DNA of 22,387 nt, taken from contig WNYE01000170.1 of the NCBI GenBank assembly GCA_021396245.1, positions 1 to 22,387 of the forward strand, read 5' to 3'. The notes under the pieces were generated by a model. The model saw nothing but the letters and a program-made list of their open reading frames with translations, made no database searches and had not been told where the DNA came from. Of this stretch, positions 8,798 through 19,193 are shown piece after piece; within the stretch, counting starts at the first letter, position 1; every line of letters begins with the position of its first letter. The position numbers and the translations under genes were made by a program. Source of the stretch: Sporothrix humicola (taxonomy: Eukaryota > Ascomycota > Sordariomycetes > Ophiostomatales > Ophiostomataceae).

Positions 8798-9165
8798 ATA
8801 CGGCTACATTAAGTTGGAAAGTTCTTATTCGTATTCGCTCCGTTGTGTTCTAGAATATGAAGAATAGGGGGAAAGTGTAAAAGCGGGTCGGTCTTGGCGC
8901 GAGTACGAAAAGGAACGAGTACGGGGAACAGGTCACCGCCTTCACTTATTTTACCCCTGGCACAAAAAATGGCCTGGAGACTTAATTAGAGGAACATTAA
9001 ATATCTGCACATGTCACCCGTAGATTCGACTTTCTTGCTTCTTTGTTGAGACAATTCCCCATCACTCTTTGCGCTCGAGTTGACTTGTACACTCTTCCTC
9101 AACAACTTTTGACATCGTATCCTATATCTTCACCCTTTTACCTCCACCACTCCCCAGCCATCATC

Positions 9166-10591
9166 ATGCCTGCCGCTAAGCAAGGCCTCGAGGCCGAGAA
9201 CCACCAGCGCGATGCTGATTTCAACAAGGCTCTGCATGGCTCTTCGGCCCAGGCCAAGGGCGGCATCTCTGCCATGTTCAGCAAGAACCGTGATGCTAAG
9301 AAGGTCGCCGTGGACGAGTACTTCAAGCACTTTGATAACAAGAAGGCAGCAGATGAGACGAAGGAGGACCGCGAGGTATGTTTTGTGAACCCCTGAATTT
9401 CCTCATGACAGCCTAGACCGGGTGGTCGCGAGGCTGGACATGGGCAATCTGTCTACAACTGGGAACAGGACACAATTTTAACGCAGTTCTCTTGTAGTCG
9501 CGCACCAACGAATACGCCACTTTGACGAGACAGTATGTTGACGATATTCCTTTGATCGCAGCCTTGCTTCTTCCTGGGCTACACTAACCAACCTCCTCTG
9601 TCGCAGCTACTACAACCTCGCCACCGATATCTACGAGTACGGATGGGGCCAGAGCTTCCACTTCTGCCGTTTCTCCGTCGGCGAGCCTTTTTACCAGGCC
9701 ATTGCCCGTCATGAGCACTACCTGGCCCACAAGATCGGAATTCAGGAGGGCATGAAGGTGCTTGATGTTGGTTGTGGTGTTGGTGGCCCTGCTCGTGAGA
9801 TTGCCAAGTTCACGGGCGCCCACGTTACTGGCCTGAACAACAACGACTACCAGATTGAGCGTGCCACGCATTACGCTGTGAAGGAGAAGCTGTCCAACCA
9901 GCTGAAGTTTGTCAAGGGTGACTTCATGGTGAGTTGACTGGGCCCAAAGGCTTTTTTTTTTCGGGTACCGTCGTCTTTTGTTATCGTTACTGACGGCGTG
10001 CTTCTCTCTTTGCAGCAAATGTCCTTCCCCGACAACTCTTTCGACGCGGTTTATGCCATTGAGGCCACAGTGCACGCCCCCAGACTCGAAGGCGTATATG
10101 GCGAGATCTATCGGGTGCTGAAGCCCGGCGGTGTTTTTGGCGTGTACGAGTGGCTGATGACCGACGACTACGACAACGACAACGTGGAGCACCGTGATAT
10201 CCGTCTGGGCATCGAGCTTGGCAACGGTATCTCCAACATGTGCAAGATCTCGGAGGGTATTGATGCTATGAAGGCGGTCGGTTTTGAGCTCTTGGAGCAC
10301 GAAGACCTGGCGGCGCGCGATGACCCCCTGCCGTGGTACTACCCCATCTCGGGTGAGATGAAGTACCTGCAGACATGGGGTGACCTGTTCACAATCCTGC
10401 GTATGACGCACACGGCGCGGTTCTTCATGCACGGCCTGACGGGTCTGCTTGAGAAGGTCGGCCTTGCGCCGGCTGGTACGATGAAGACGGCGGATGCTCT
10501 CGGTACTGGTGGCGACTGCCTCGTCGCTGGTGCGCGTGCCAACCTCTTTACGCCCATGTACCTCATGGTGGGCCGCAAGCCTGCAAACTAA
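9166..10591 (+). CDS. ERG6: sterol 24-C-methyltransferase
   Basis: Transfers a methyl group from S-adenosylmethionine to C-24 of zymosterol or lanosterol-type sterols in the ergosterol pathway, at the ER or lipid droplets. Four exons, 9166-9375, 9498-9532, 9607-9928 and 10016-10591, give 380 aa, the usual fungal length. Introns are 122, 74 and 87 nt with donors GTATGT, GTATGT and GTGAGT; the second has branch ACTAAC. The aromatic sterol-binding motif YEYGWGQSFHFCRF is at 91-104, created partly by the exon 2-3 joint (His82). SAM motif I, VLDVGCGVGGPAREIA, is at 133-148, followed by TGLNNNDYQIERA, FVKGDFMQMSFPDNSFD across the third splice site, AIEATVHAP and YRVLKPGG. The C-terminal sterol-methyltransferase region ends in MYLMVGRKPAN. 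ATG 9166 is the first ATG after a pyrimidine-rich leader. A long minus-strand open frame opposite (9584-10678) is a codon-bias shadow. Intact and ordinary. Confidence 0.98.
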
Positions 10592-11990
10592 GCGACGAAG
10601 GCCGAGGCGGCCTTTCACAGAACGCCTCGACTGCGTTGTGGCGGGAATGTGCCATCTTTTATCTTTTTTATGAGGCAAAGTCTTCCTGGGTGACAGGCGT
10701 GGCCGAGATAATGTGGTGGTCCTATCGGCGGTGTATTTGACGGGCTAGTAAAAATATATGCTGGATAGAGGTGTACGGGTCTAAAAAATAATAGTTATGA
10801 ATCAATATAAACCAAGTCAAAGGCATTCTTCTTGAGAGCTTATATATGCATAGGTGGGCGGCTGGCAGGTCCTTCATGTACTTGTCCTGTGTGAGGGGCA
10901 GTGGATACACAAATGAGTTGTACTTAGAAGGTATTACGACGTGTGTGAGCCAATTCTGAGCAGGCGCTGATATTGTATATTTATTCCGTATTACTGTGAA
11001 TTCAAGGATTGTCATAGAGGGAGATAAGACGAGGACTGCGTCCTGACTTATGTGCCACGCTCATTCTCCATTGGGACCTGTTTGCCAAAGTCCTACGTCG
11101 TATAATGCGACAATCGGTCTTGCATCGTTCTACTTGTTCTCTTGCCTGCCAAAGTGTCAGGTGTTTGTGGCATGGGATCTGTATTTGTCTTTCCGACGGA
11201 GCTCCGGTCGCCTCCGCTATGTCACGATCTTGCCTACCCGCGTGGTTCCGCCCAGGATGGGACAGAGCAGGATCTGGAAACAGGAGCTGTGCGACCTGAT
11301 TATTATTCACGCAATACTCTGTGCGACAACGGCGGTCTTGGCCTGGCCTCGCATGGCTGGCGACGGCTTTGGGCGGAGAGGGCCGTTTTATTTCGTTCAT
11401 TTCGCTGGCGTGGGTGGGTCCCCGCCTCCTTTTCACGCGTCTTCATTGGTGTTCTTGGGCGAGACAGAGCTCGCCGCCTGTCGGTGCTTTTCGCCCCGAG
11501 AGCGCAGGACTCTCTTTCCAGCGAGAATTCCCCCAACAACACCGGACAACAACAGAAAAAAACTTAACCACGCACTCCAAGACCCACTCTCACCCCTGTC
11601 TGGCGCACTCCAATTGGCTTGTTCTCCTGAACAGCCTGCATCGTAGGGAGGAGCATGAGCGAAACTCCGTATTATCTTACACGCTGTGGTGGTCCTGCTT
11701 TGCTTCAGCGTCCCTTTCTTTTTTTTTCTCCCTCTGTGTCGACGACATTCTGTCTTTTTTGCCCATCGCATCCTGCCAACCTCGCCCGCCCAATTGCATC
11801 GCTGTGCATTTCCGCCATTGCTCTCTATTGCGTTCTATCGAGAATCTGCTCGTTTTGAGTCGTGTCTCGTTTTTTCTTTCTCTTTTCTCCTCGACCAACA
11901 CCCAATCGTCTCCCTGAGATCCGCCCCGACCTCACACCTTGATTTTGCCTTTGACATTGCTTCCTCTCCAAACCGCCCTCGACTTTCGCC
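10592..11990. other. ERG6 3' region and PDB1 promoter/leader
   Basis: 1.4 kb with no supported gene. The left part (10592-11000) is AT-richer and probably holds the ERG6 3' UTR. From about 11550 the plus strand becomes pyrimidine-rich, most strongly at 11700-11990, as is typical of fungal promoters and leaders of highly expressed genes. An ATG at 11655 opens a 67-codon frame that would be an upstream ORF if the transcript starts that far out. The partial word CTCCGTA near 11666 resembles the recurring GTACGGAGTA motif. Confidence 0.5.
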
Positions 11991-13272
11991 ATGTCCCGCT
12001 GTATTCGCCCGGCTGGCCGCTTGGCTGCCTCTGTCGTCTCCCGGACGGCTGCTCCCAAAGCCGTTCGCTCGCCGTTCTCTTCCCAAACACTCCGCTCCCA
12101 AGCTGCCCGCCCCTTAATTTCGAGCTGGTCTGCCTCCCAGAGAAGGTCCTATGCGTCGACGGCCGGCACCAAGGAGTACACCGTGCGCGAGGCCCTGAAC
12201 GAGGCTCTCGCTGAGGAGCTCGAGCAGAACCCCAAGGTCTTTGTGCTTGGTGAGGAGGTTGCGCAGTACAACGGTGCATACAAGGTCACCAAAGGCCTGC
12301 TCGACCGCTTTGGCGAGAAGCGCATTATCGATACCCCGATCACCGAGTCGGGCTTCTGTGGTCTTGCTGTTGGTGCCGCTCTGAGTGGCTTGCACCCTGT
12401 GGTATGTCGTCTATGGTTTCGGTTGTTTTGCTGTATCTCTTGACTTTGGAGTTTTCTTCTTTTTTTGCTGTGAAGCTAGCGACTGACGTGTGCTGTCATT
12501 GCCCCCCGAATAGTGCGAGTTCATGACCTTCAACTTTGCCATGCAAGCCATTGACCAGATTGTCAACTCGGCTGCCAAGACCCTCTACATGTCTGGTGGT
12601 ATCCAGCCCTGCAACATCACTTTCCGTGGCCCCAACGGCTTTGCTGCTGGTGTCGCCGCCCAGCACTCCCAGGACTACAGCGCATGGTATGGCAGCATCC
12701 CCGGCCTCAAGGTTGTTTCGCCCTGGAGCGCTGAGGATGCCAAGGGCCTGCTGAAGGCGGCCATTCGTGACCCTAACCCAGTTGTTGTCCTGGAGAACGA
12801 GCTTATGTACGGCCAGTCCTTCCCCATGTCGGAGGCTGCTCAGAAGGACGACTTCGTCATTCCCTTCGGCAAGGCTAAGATCGAGCGTGCCGGCAAGGAC
12901 CTCACCATGGTCACCCTGTCGCGCTGCGTTGGCCAGACTCTGGTCGCTGCTGAGAACCTGAAGAAGAATTACGGCATTGAGGCCGAGGTCATCAACCTGC
13001 GTTCTATCAAGCCCCTTGACATTGATGCTATTGTCAAGTCCGTGAAGAAGACCCACCGCCTTGTCTGCGTCGAGTCTGGCTACCCTGCCTTCGGTGTTGG
13101 TGCCGAGATTCTTGCCCTGACCATGGAGTATGCCTTCGACTACCTTGATGCCCCTGCCCAGCGTATTACTGGTGCTGAGGTTCCGACGCCCTATGCCCAG
13201 AAGCTGGAGGAGCTGAGCTTCCCCACCGAGGACCTCATCGAGAAGTTCGCTGCGAAGATGCTTCGCGTTTAA
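11991..13272 (+). CDS. PDB1: pyruvate dehydrogenase E1 component subunit beta, mitochondrial
   Basis: Beta subunit of the E1 alpha2-beta2 heterotetramer, which decarboxylates pyruvate with thiamine diphosphate in the mitochondrial matrix. Two exons, 11991-12401 and 12514-13272, give 389 aa. The 112-nt intron has donor GTATGT, branch CTGAC and acceptor ATAG. Residues 1 to about 55 are an Arg/Ser/Ala-rich import presequence ending in RRSYAS. The pyrimidine-binding transketolase domain follows (about 62-237), with FVLGEEVAQYNGAYKVTKG, the cofactor-activating Glu119 in DTPITESGFCG, CEFMTFNFAMQAIDQI across the splice joint, TFRGPNG and QHSQDYSAWYGSIPG (His188). The C-terminal transketolase domain (about 255-376) includes INLRSIKPLD and ESGYPAFGVGAEI. 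ATG 11991 has GCC before it, a good fungal context. Nothing unusual; the E1 alpha partner is not in the window. Confidence 0.98.
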
Positions 13273-13395
13273 GGTCTTCTGGACGAGGACTGGCAGTGAG
13301 AGCTGAGATCTCGGATGGGAGCCGCATCTCAGAGGAAGTTGGGGGTTTCTTCCATATGTGAATTTCTTGGTGTGTAATGTATGCGTTTGTACTAG

Positions 13396-13401
13396 AATAA
13401 A
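13396..13401 (+). terminator. poly(A) signal AATAAA after PDB1
   Basis: A canonical AATAAA lies about 125 nt downstream of the PDB1 stop codon in an AT-rich stretch, a plausible polyadenylation element. Position and sequence only. Confidence 0.45.
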
Positions 13402-14310
13402 TAATACTACTTTGCGATATTTGGTAAATGAATGGCCTTACCAAAAATATGCTCCATTGCGAACCGCCGTCCTGTTCCCTCCAGTGCTATGTAGTGTTGA
13501 TTGTTAATCTAAACACTGACTGGATAGGGGCGAGGGTAGCCGGCAAAATACAAAAGCTGAGCCGGAGGTGGTGTAAACGAAATGACAGGAGGACAATGGA
13601 GCGCGGCAGGGCAGGGCACGTAGTTGCACGTACACTGTTCCGGCACACGTTGATTTCATCACGCAGCCATTGTTGGAAGATACCCAGCCCTAATTTCGCG
13701 TGCATCTAGGAGAAACCTGACGAAGCCCCGAATAAGGTCGCCATTCGCATGCAGATGTATGAAGGCTCTCGCTCTCCATCCGGATATACATATGAGCTCA
13801 TATTCCGCATATTTGTCCTCCAGGAAGCCGAGAAAGCAAGCCTGGCAGAGCATGAAACATACATGAACGGTGGTCGACGGCTCGTGCACCTGGTTCTTAC
13901 GACGTGCCTGTCTGGCGCTTCGCTCGTATATTGGCGCGGCATGTAGATGGACGGACCGTTATGTGCTCTGCTTTTTTTGCTTTCTGTTTGTATTCCGTAT
14001 GAAAATATATCGTATGCATGCAGGCAAAGTAGCATCTAAATAGACGCTGATGGTGCTCGCATTCTGCACGATGTAGCACAACTTGGTGCGCTTGCAATGC
14101 ATCAGAGTGGCATATTGATATTGACATGCATATGGGCCGTGTCTGGTGCTATATCTGGGATCCTGTTCTGCACGCTCGAGCATTGTCGATGCACCTAGCG
14201 GAAAGACCGCGTGTGGGATGGGATAGAGGAAAGGAGCATTTCAAGCAAGGCCTCCAAAAGAAGAAGAAGAAAAATAAAAAAGAAACAAACAACATCGTCT
14301 GGGGAAGTCT

Positions 14311-14334
14311 CAGAGAATTGCAGAGAATTGCAGA
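14311..14334 (+). repeat. short tandem repeat, 10-nt unit cagagaattg
   Basis: Two full copies and a partial third of a 10-bp unit, head to tail. Minor repeat, recorded for completeness. Confidence 0.8.
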
Positions 14335-14900
14335 TCGTGAAAGACCCTGCCTCCTCGCTGCCCATATCGTGAACTGTTCTGGTGACGTTCGCCGTGCCCA
14401 AGAATCGATCGACCAACTTGCGGCCTGTCCGGCTGTAAGAGCGGGGAGCAAGTTTGGCCTCCACACCCTCCGCGATTTCCTCGTATCTGGTTTGAGCTTT
14501 GCTTCGCAGAAGTGGCCTGCCACGTAACATACTGTGTACGTCGTGGATTTATGGTTTTTATTTCCCCTCACGTAGTTCGCACATTATTTCCACCAAGTCG
14601 AGTATTGTGTATAAGTATATGTAGGAGTTCAAGAACGCATCCTACCAAGACAAGATCGTGTCAGAGGCTCATCAACTCAACGAAGGTGATGTGGAATGTC
14701 CTGGAGTTGCTCGATCTCCGGGACCGAGCATACTCCGTTGCAATATTACTTAATCCTTTCCAGGCAGAAAAAGAGAGCCCACAAATATGCAAATGTATAA
14801 TCTCGAAGGCTGGCATCAAGGTTTGACGAGGAAACAAATGCGCTTAACAAGCAGCCCAACTAGAATTTGACGATCTCCACAGCGATAGTGACAGCTGTAA

Positions 14901-14917
14901 TACTCCGTACTCCGTAC
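14901..14917. repeat. two overlapping TACTCCGTAC motifs
   Basis: TACTCCGTAC at 14901-14910 and again at 14908-14917 share three bases. This is the reverse complement of the GTACGGAGTA decamer found at 8493, 8552 and 16166. A truncated copy TACTCCGT is nearby at 14731-14738. Confidence 0.8.
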
Positions 14918-15551
14918 ATGAGCTTGAAGTGGTGCACGACGTTGATGGGAATAAAAATAGAGCTGGCAGGCACACCGGAACATGGAAGAAAGGGATGCGT
15001 CGTAGTGAGAGACAAGAGATCGTCGCTTCAACCGGAGGCTGTCGAGGCAGTTGGGCCAACGCCGTCATGGCCAGTGCCTCCCTTGCGTTGTCCATCACTT
15101 CCCGATGTAGGCGGCCGGTCCATGGGGTTGAGACACTTTATTCGGTGCTGTCTCTTTTCTCTCTTCTCTTTTCGCTTTATTTTCTTCTTTTTTTCACTCT
15201 CTTCTTACTATTCTCTTCTCGATACCCTCCCTTGTCCTGTCTTTCTAGTCCGCTTTTGAACGTGGAAAATAAAGCAGTTTAGCTTTTTTCCCACATCAAG
15301 CTTAGCTGCACTTTTGACTCGTTGATTTGGGCCCGAGGTTGACACCCTTTTCTTTGTCCTTTTCTGAATCTGTGTTGTGTGGGTTGCCGCCATTTTGGTG
15401 TGTCGCGGCGAGCCGGAGCGGGCCAGGCCAGGTCAGGCCAGACACGATAATGGCCAGTTGGAGAGCTGTGAGCTGTCTCGCCGGCCAATAGCGGTGTCTA
15501 TCACCAAAGACGCACTCACAATCACCTACAGTGGCGGCCATCAGGGCCTGG

Positions 15552-16264
15552 ATGTCGAAAGCATCTCCCCTCCAGGTAAAACACGCTAGGGTTCAGCCAG
15601 CAGGAAGGCTGCATGACGACTGGCGGAGAGGACACTAGCAAAGCAGAGCTAGGGAGGCAGGCTGGAGTCTTGACGGAGTTGGCTTCGAGCGGTGAGCCTT
15701 TTCTTTGCGTTTTATTCAACCTTAATTATTATTGTTTTTGTTTTCTTTTCTTAAAGGATGCAGCGTCTGACAGACGCGAATGGCCTCGATCGCAGGATGC
15801 ACTTCACCTTCAACGGGCATCGAGGAGTAGGCCTAGGAGCCAGAATACAACGCCGTTCCAGCGAACTGGATGTAAGATATCTTATTCGACCCCGGGTGCT
15901 TTGTACGTTGTAATACACATATATCCTTTGTGCATCTGTCGACATGTTTTTTTTCTTTTCATGCAAGCGGGAAGGATATGCTGCAGATGTCAGTTTCCCG
16001 AATGCACTATGGAATCTGGACTATCTTGCATTCTTTGGCGTTTGGCAGTTTTTGTGCATATGCTTTATGCAGGACAGCAGTCGGCAGAGCGTAAGCCAGG
16101 TCCAACATATTCATCAGATACCACGAGCCAAGTTCCTCACGGCGATGCACCAAAACTTCCTCCTAGTACGGAGTAGTCGGTTCACCCCTCGCGTCGAACT
16201 TGACAACACTGCGGCATTAGTTCCTGGATTAGTGCCTGGGTTAGTGCAAGGTACGAGCAGCTAG
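15552..16264 (+). CDS. weak four-exon hypothetical gene model
   Basis: Not recognised; offered only as a hypothesis. A single open frame of 162 aa results from exons 15552-15575, 15639-15691, 15757-15871 and 15968-16264. Introns would be 63, 65 and 96 nt, with donors GTAAAA, GTGAGC and GTAAGA and acceptors CTAG, AAAG and CAAG; the last two follow T-rich tracts. The model sits just after a long pyrimidine tract typical of fungal leaders. The last exon is the best part (about 98 codons, with stretches such as ADVSFPNALWNLDYLAFFGV). Against it: branch sites are weak, there is no known domain, splice sites were chosen to keep the frame, and a GTACGGAGTA motif (16166-16175), otherwise intergenic here, falls inside exon 4. 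A spliced non-coding RNA or no gene at all is equally possible. Confidence 0.2.
16166..16175 (+). repeat. GTACGGAGTA motif copy
   Basis: Exact decamer matching the copies at 8493-8502 and 8552-8561 and, in reverse complement, at 14901-14917. A shorter version, TACGGAGTA, occurs at 17669-17677. Confidence 0.8.
16216..16251 (+). repeat. imperfect 12-nt tandem repeat, three units
   Basis: Units attagttcctgg, attagtgcctgg and gttagtgcaagg follow each other without gaps. Because the period is a multiple of three, it would encode a LVPG-like repeat if the overlapping gene model were real. Confidence 0.7.
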
Positions 16265-18098
16265 TGCGCGCTGCTGCGCCGTGAATGACACTACTGTGTC
16301 CTCCGAACATCGATACAGCGCAGTTTCATTGCCGAGCGTGGCCTATTTTAGCGGGGCCGGGAAGCCAGGCACAGCGCACGGCGTCAAAAGACACAAAACC
16401 AACAAGCAACAGTCGAGTGCGACGTCAGAAAGAAGTACAGCTTCCCACATCCATCACTGTCAACTGCCAACGGCCCCTAAAGTGTCTCAGTGAGAGGGGA
16501 GGCCCGTTACTGCAACCGCCTTTCGTTCGAGTACGTAACCTTTTTATACGGCGTATGTACTTATACTTTAAGGTCAATGTTCGGTTCTTGCTTGGGTTAT
16601 CTTGACGTGTGGTGCAGCAGTAAGGCGCTGTAAGTCAAATAACAGTATCTTACGAGGTACTTATATTCTTGCTGGCTCAATTGGGTAACTACCCGCCCGC
16701 ATATGTGCACTGTTCTGTGTATTGTCAATGGCTCTCGTAGCTTACTTCGTACTCGTATCGGTTTGAGCCAAGCATAGTATTGATTTAATAAGATCTGGGC
16801 AACTCTTCCAACGGCCCCGATCGTTTTCTTTTCTTTTTCTCCTCGTCGAACAGATACGTCGTACTCAGATTGTCAGTATTCGGGTACCTGCCTCAACTGC
16901 CTCCCGCCTTCTTTCCTGCCCTGGCCACACGCGGTCGCGCTGATCCATTCTCGGGAGGTGCGCAGGCCCATGCTGTCCACTGATCGGCGGGCCAATCACT
17001 GGCTAGGATGGTTCTGTTCCTGAAACTGGAAGGCACAATCGTATGTACCTCCTGAGCCGACCTACTTTGTATGTTTGGAGAAGTATTTCGTTGCATGCTT
17101 ATCTTCTCCTCGTTTTCTTTCCTTTCCTTTCTCTTCTTCTTCTCTTCTTCTCGTCTCGAGCTGAGCCTCGAGTGTCCCTATCTCTACTCGACTGGCCTCG
17201 GTAGGTTAAGAGCACAGAGTCAGGCCTACGTTTAACTTACCGTTGTCAGACAAGAGACAGCCCAAGAATATCGTCCACTGCCGTGTCTTACTTGGATGGC
17301 TGGCATTGGCTCGCCACCGGCCGGGCCTGGCTTCTTAACCGTTGTAGTTTGCTCTGACAACATCCAATAGGCAAACAATGTCGAATACGTGGAAACACAG
17401 CAAAAGAAAGTGCAAGCAAGTCAAGACACAGAAGTAAAACAAAACATATTATAGATGCCGCATGAGTATTTATTATTTGCCTTGGTCGCTCGCGAGGGGT
17501 AAAAAACCACTCCGTCCAGCTGTAGCTCGTCCAGCCGCTGATCCGTGCTTATGAACGGCTGGTCACCGCCATACTGTGTTTTCACACAATCTCATACGTG
17601 TGCATTCTGAGCTCCTAATCCTACTACTAGATGCTCCTTTCTCGACAAATTCTTCCCCCCATGCACTTTACGGAGTAATACTCTGCTTCCTTTGCTCCCT
17701 CGCTCCTTCCCCCATTTCTCAGTTGTCCTCAGTCCTGTGTAGAGAACACAGAGCCGTCTTCAGGGGGGTGGAAACAATTCCCCACATGCCGTTCACACCC
17801 CTGTTGCTTTTTCTCGCCCGCACCCCTGTCAAGAACACCTGTGGGGCCTTCTTTGGCCACGAGTGGAAAGAGCCCGCAGATGTAGCGCGCCCCTCTTCTC
17901 TTCCACCTGCATCACCACTCCACCACCCACTGTTTCGAGACGCACCATTGCATCCTACATATGCACTCCTCTGGCTTCCTCTGGCCTCCCTCGGCCACCG
18001 TCTTTCTCCTTTGAGTTTGATTGCAGTCTGCCTCCGAAGCCTCGCACGCGCACGGTGACCCAGTCCATTCGTTTCCAACCAGACATGGGCCTCCATGA

Positions 18099-18138
18099 TT
18101 CTTTGCTTCTTTGCTTCTCTGTTTCTCTGTTTCTCTGC
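18099..18138 (+). repeat. 8-nt tandem repeat, five units (ttctytgy)
   Basis: Units ttctttgc, ttctttgc, ttctctgt, ttctctgt and ttctctgc run head to tail. The ordered drift between units suggests stepwise duplication. Simple-sequence repeat in a pyrimidine-rich upstream region. Confidence 0.8.
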
Positions 18139-18605
18139 CTTTTTTTAACGTTCTTGATTCCCTGCTCGTTCCCGTGGCTGCAACCCTACCCCTCGCCTTT
18201 CGTATTTCGTCATGCACCTGTTTCTGTTTTTGGCCATGCTTCTGCAATGCAAAAGATGCACCATGGTTTGACGCGATATTCCCCTTGGTTGTTTGCGCAA
18301 AACAAGCAAAATAGTATGATGACAGGCCAAGGAGGCAAGGACCATGGAGTACAGAGTACACAGTATTTTACACCTTGCTTTCTCGACTTCCCCCCCTCCA
18401 TCCCGCCCAAACACCGCAGGGACCGTGCAATATTATCAACCACACCACCTCTTTTGTCCCGGTTTAGCAACGGCAATCTACATCTTACCTGGCACGGTCT
18501 ATTCAAATAATTCAAATCCAAATATACAGGTGCAGTTCCTCACAAGTGTGCGTGTGCAGAGATGTGATCCACGCCGCGCCAGCCTCGTCCTTTTTCCTCT
18601 CCTTT

Positions 18606-18625
18606 GGGGGGGGGGGGGGGGGGGG
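18606..18625 (+). repeat. poly(G) run, 20 nt
   Basis: Uninterrupted G20 in the plus strand inside otherwise normal sequence. Could be a real G-tract (quadruplex-prone) or a length-uncertain assembly site. Confidence 0.9.
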
Positions 18626-19193
18626 TGTTGGCGATCACATCTTAATTAACCCGCGAGCCCTGTATCGCTCCTCTCCCCGGGCGGCATCCAAGCTCCCCGA
18701 TCTCCCTCACATCCCGCAAATCCCTCTTCCCTGTCTCCCATGCCCCTCACGGTCGTTCTGATGCAAGAAGGCGTCCTTATCTTGTTTGTTTCGCCCCCAA
18801 CCGAAAGTATGTTTGAAGCTGTATCTTACATATACCTCTACATCCCTCTTTTTTTTTTTTTTTTTCCGCAGTTCCTTTCATGGTTTCTAACATTTTATAT
18901 GTGTTTGACTTTCTGTCTGTCTCGCTCATTTTCCCGATTCACAGAAATGGCAAACCAAGAACAGTCAGGCTTTATTTTCGACCCCATCTCTCGTTGCTAG
19001 CATTGTCCTCATCATCTTTGCTAGCTGCATCCGACTCTTATTTCTATTTCAGCCTCCTCTGTTTCTCTCCCTCCCTCTCAATTTTTTGCGGTCTCCTAGG
19101 ATTTATTCTATCCTCTCTGGTCTTGATTGCGTTTATCAACACGCCCTCGGAGGTGGGCATGTAGACCCCCCCCTCTGCTCCAATGGCGTTCTG

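Larger units (their letters stand above)
8045..9165. promoter_or_regulatory. divergent promoter region SLT11 / ERG6
   Basis: 1.12 kb with no gene. It contains two CACGTGA E-box sites (8334-8340 and 8792-8798), two copies of GTACGGAGTA (8493-8502 and 8552-8561) and several looser GTACG-containing words between 8745 and 8925 (agtacgac, gagtacgac, gagtacgaa, gagtacggg). The ERG6-proximal 130 bp is a pyrimidine-rich leader with the first ATG at 9166. Confidence 0.6.
13273..15551. other. gene-poor interval downstream of PDB1
   Basis: 2.3 kb without a recognised gene. It contains a purine tract (14256-14290), a short tandem repeat (14311-14334), overlapping copies of TACTCCGTAC (14901-14917) and a long pyrimidine tract (about 15130-15255) that looks like a plus-strand promoter or leader. 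A minus-strand frame from ATG 14530 to 14195 has about 79 plausible codons before it runs into the purine/pyrimidine tract; it matches no family I know. No tRNA, 5S rRNA or transposon features were found by eye. Confidence 0.5.
16265..19193. other. long upstream region of the large membrane-protein gene
   Basis: 2.9 kb with no recognised gene. It contains a TACGGAGTA motif (17669-17677), a CT-only-like tract at 17101-17155, an 8-nt tandem repeat (18099-18138), a run of 20 G (18606-18625) and a T-rich tract ending in CCGCAG at 18849-18871 that would be an acceptable 3' splice site for a 5'-leader intron. Plus-strand frames such as 17576-18058 and 17863-18510 are open by virtue of pyrimidine-rich composition and show no domain. 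Most likely a long promoter plus leader of the gene starting near 19194. Confidence 0.45.

Noticed and set aside
9584..10678. 364-codon open frame on the minus strand opposite ERG6
   Set aside because: It lies across ERG6 exons and introns, and its openness follows from the GC-biased third positions of ERG6; the translation shows no domain.
12496..13056. 186-codon minus-strand frame opposite PDB1
   Set aside because: Same cause: a codon-bias shadow of a highly biased housekeeping gene.
17576..18510. Plus-strand frames of 160 and 215 codons
   Set aside because: Open because of pyrimidine-rich sequence (Leu/Pro/Ser/Phe-heavy); they overlap in different frames and contain no domain.
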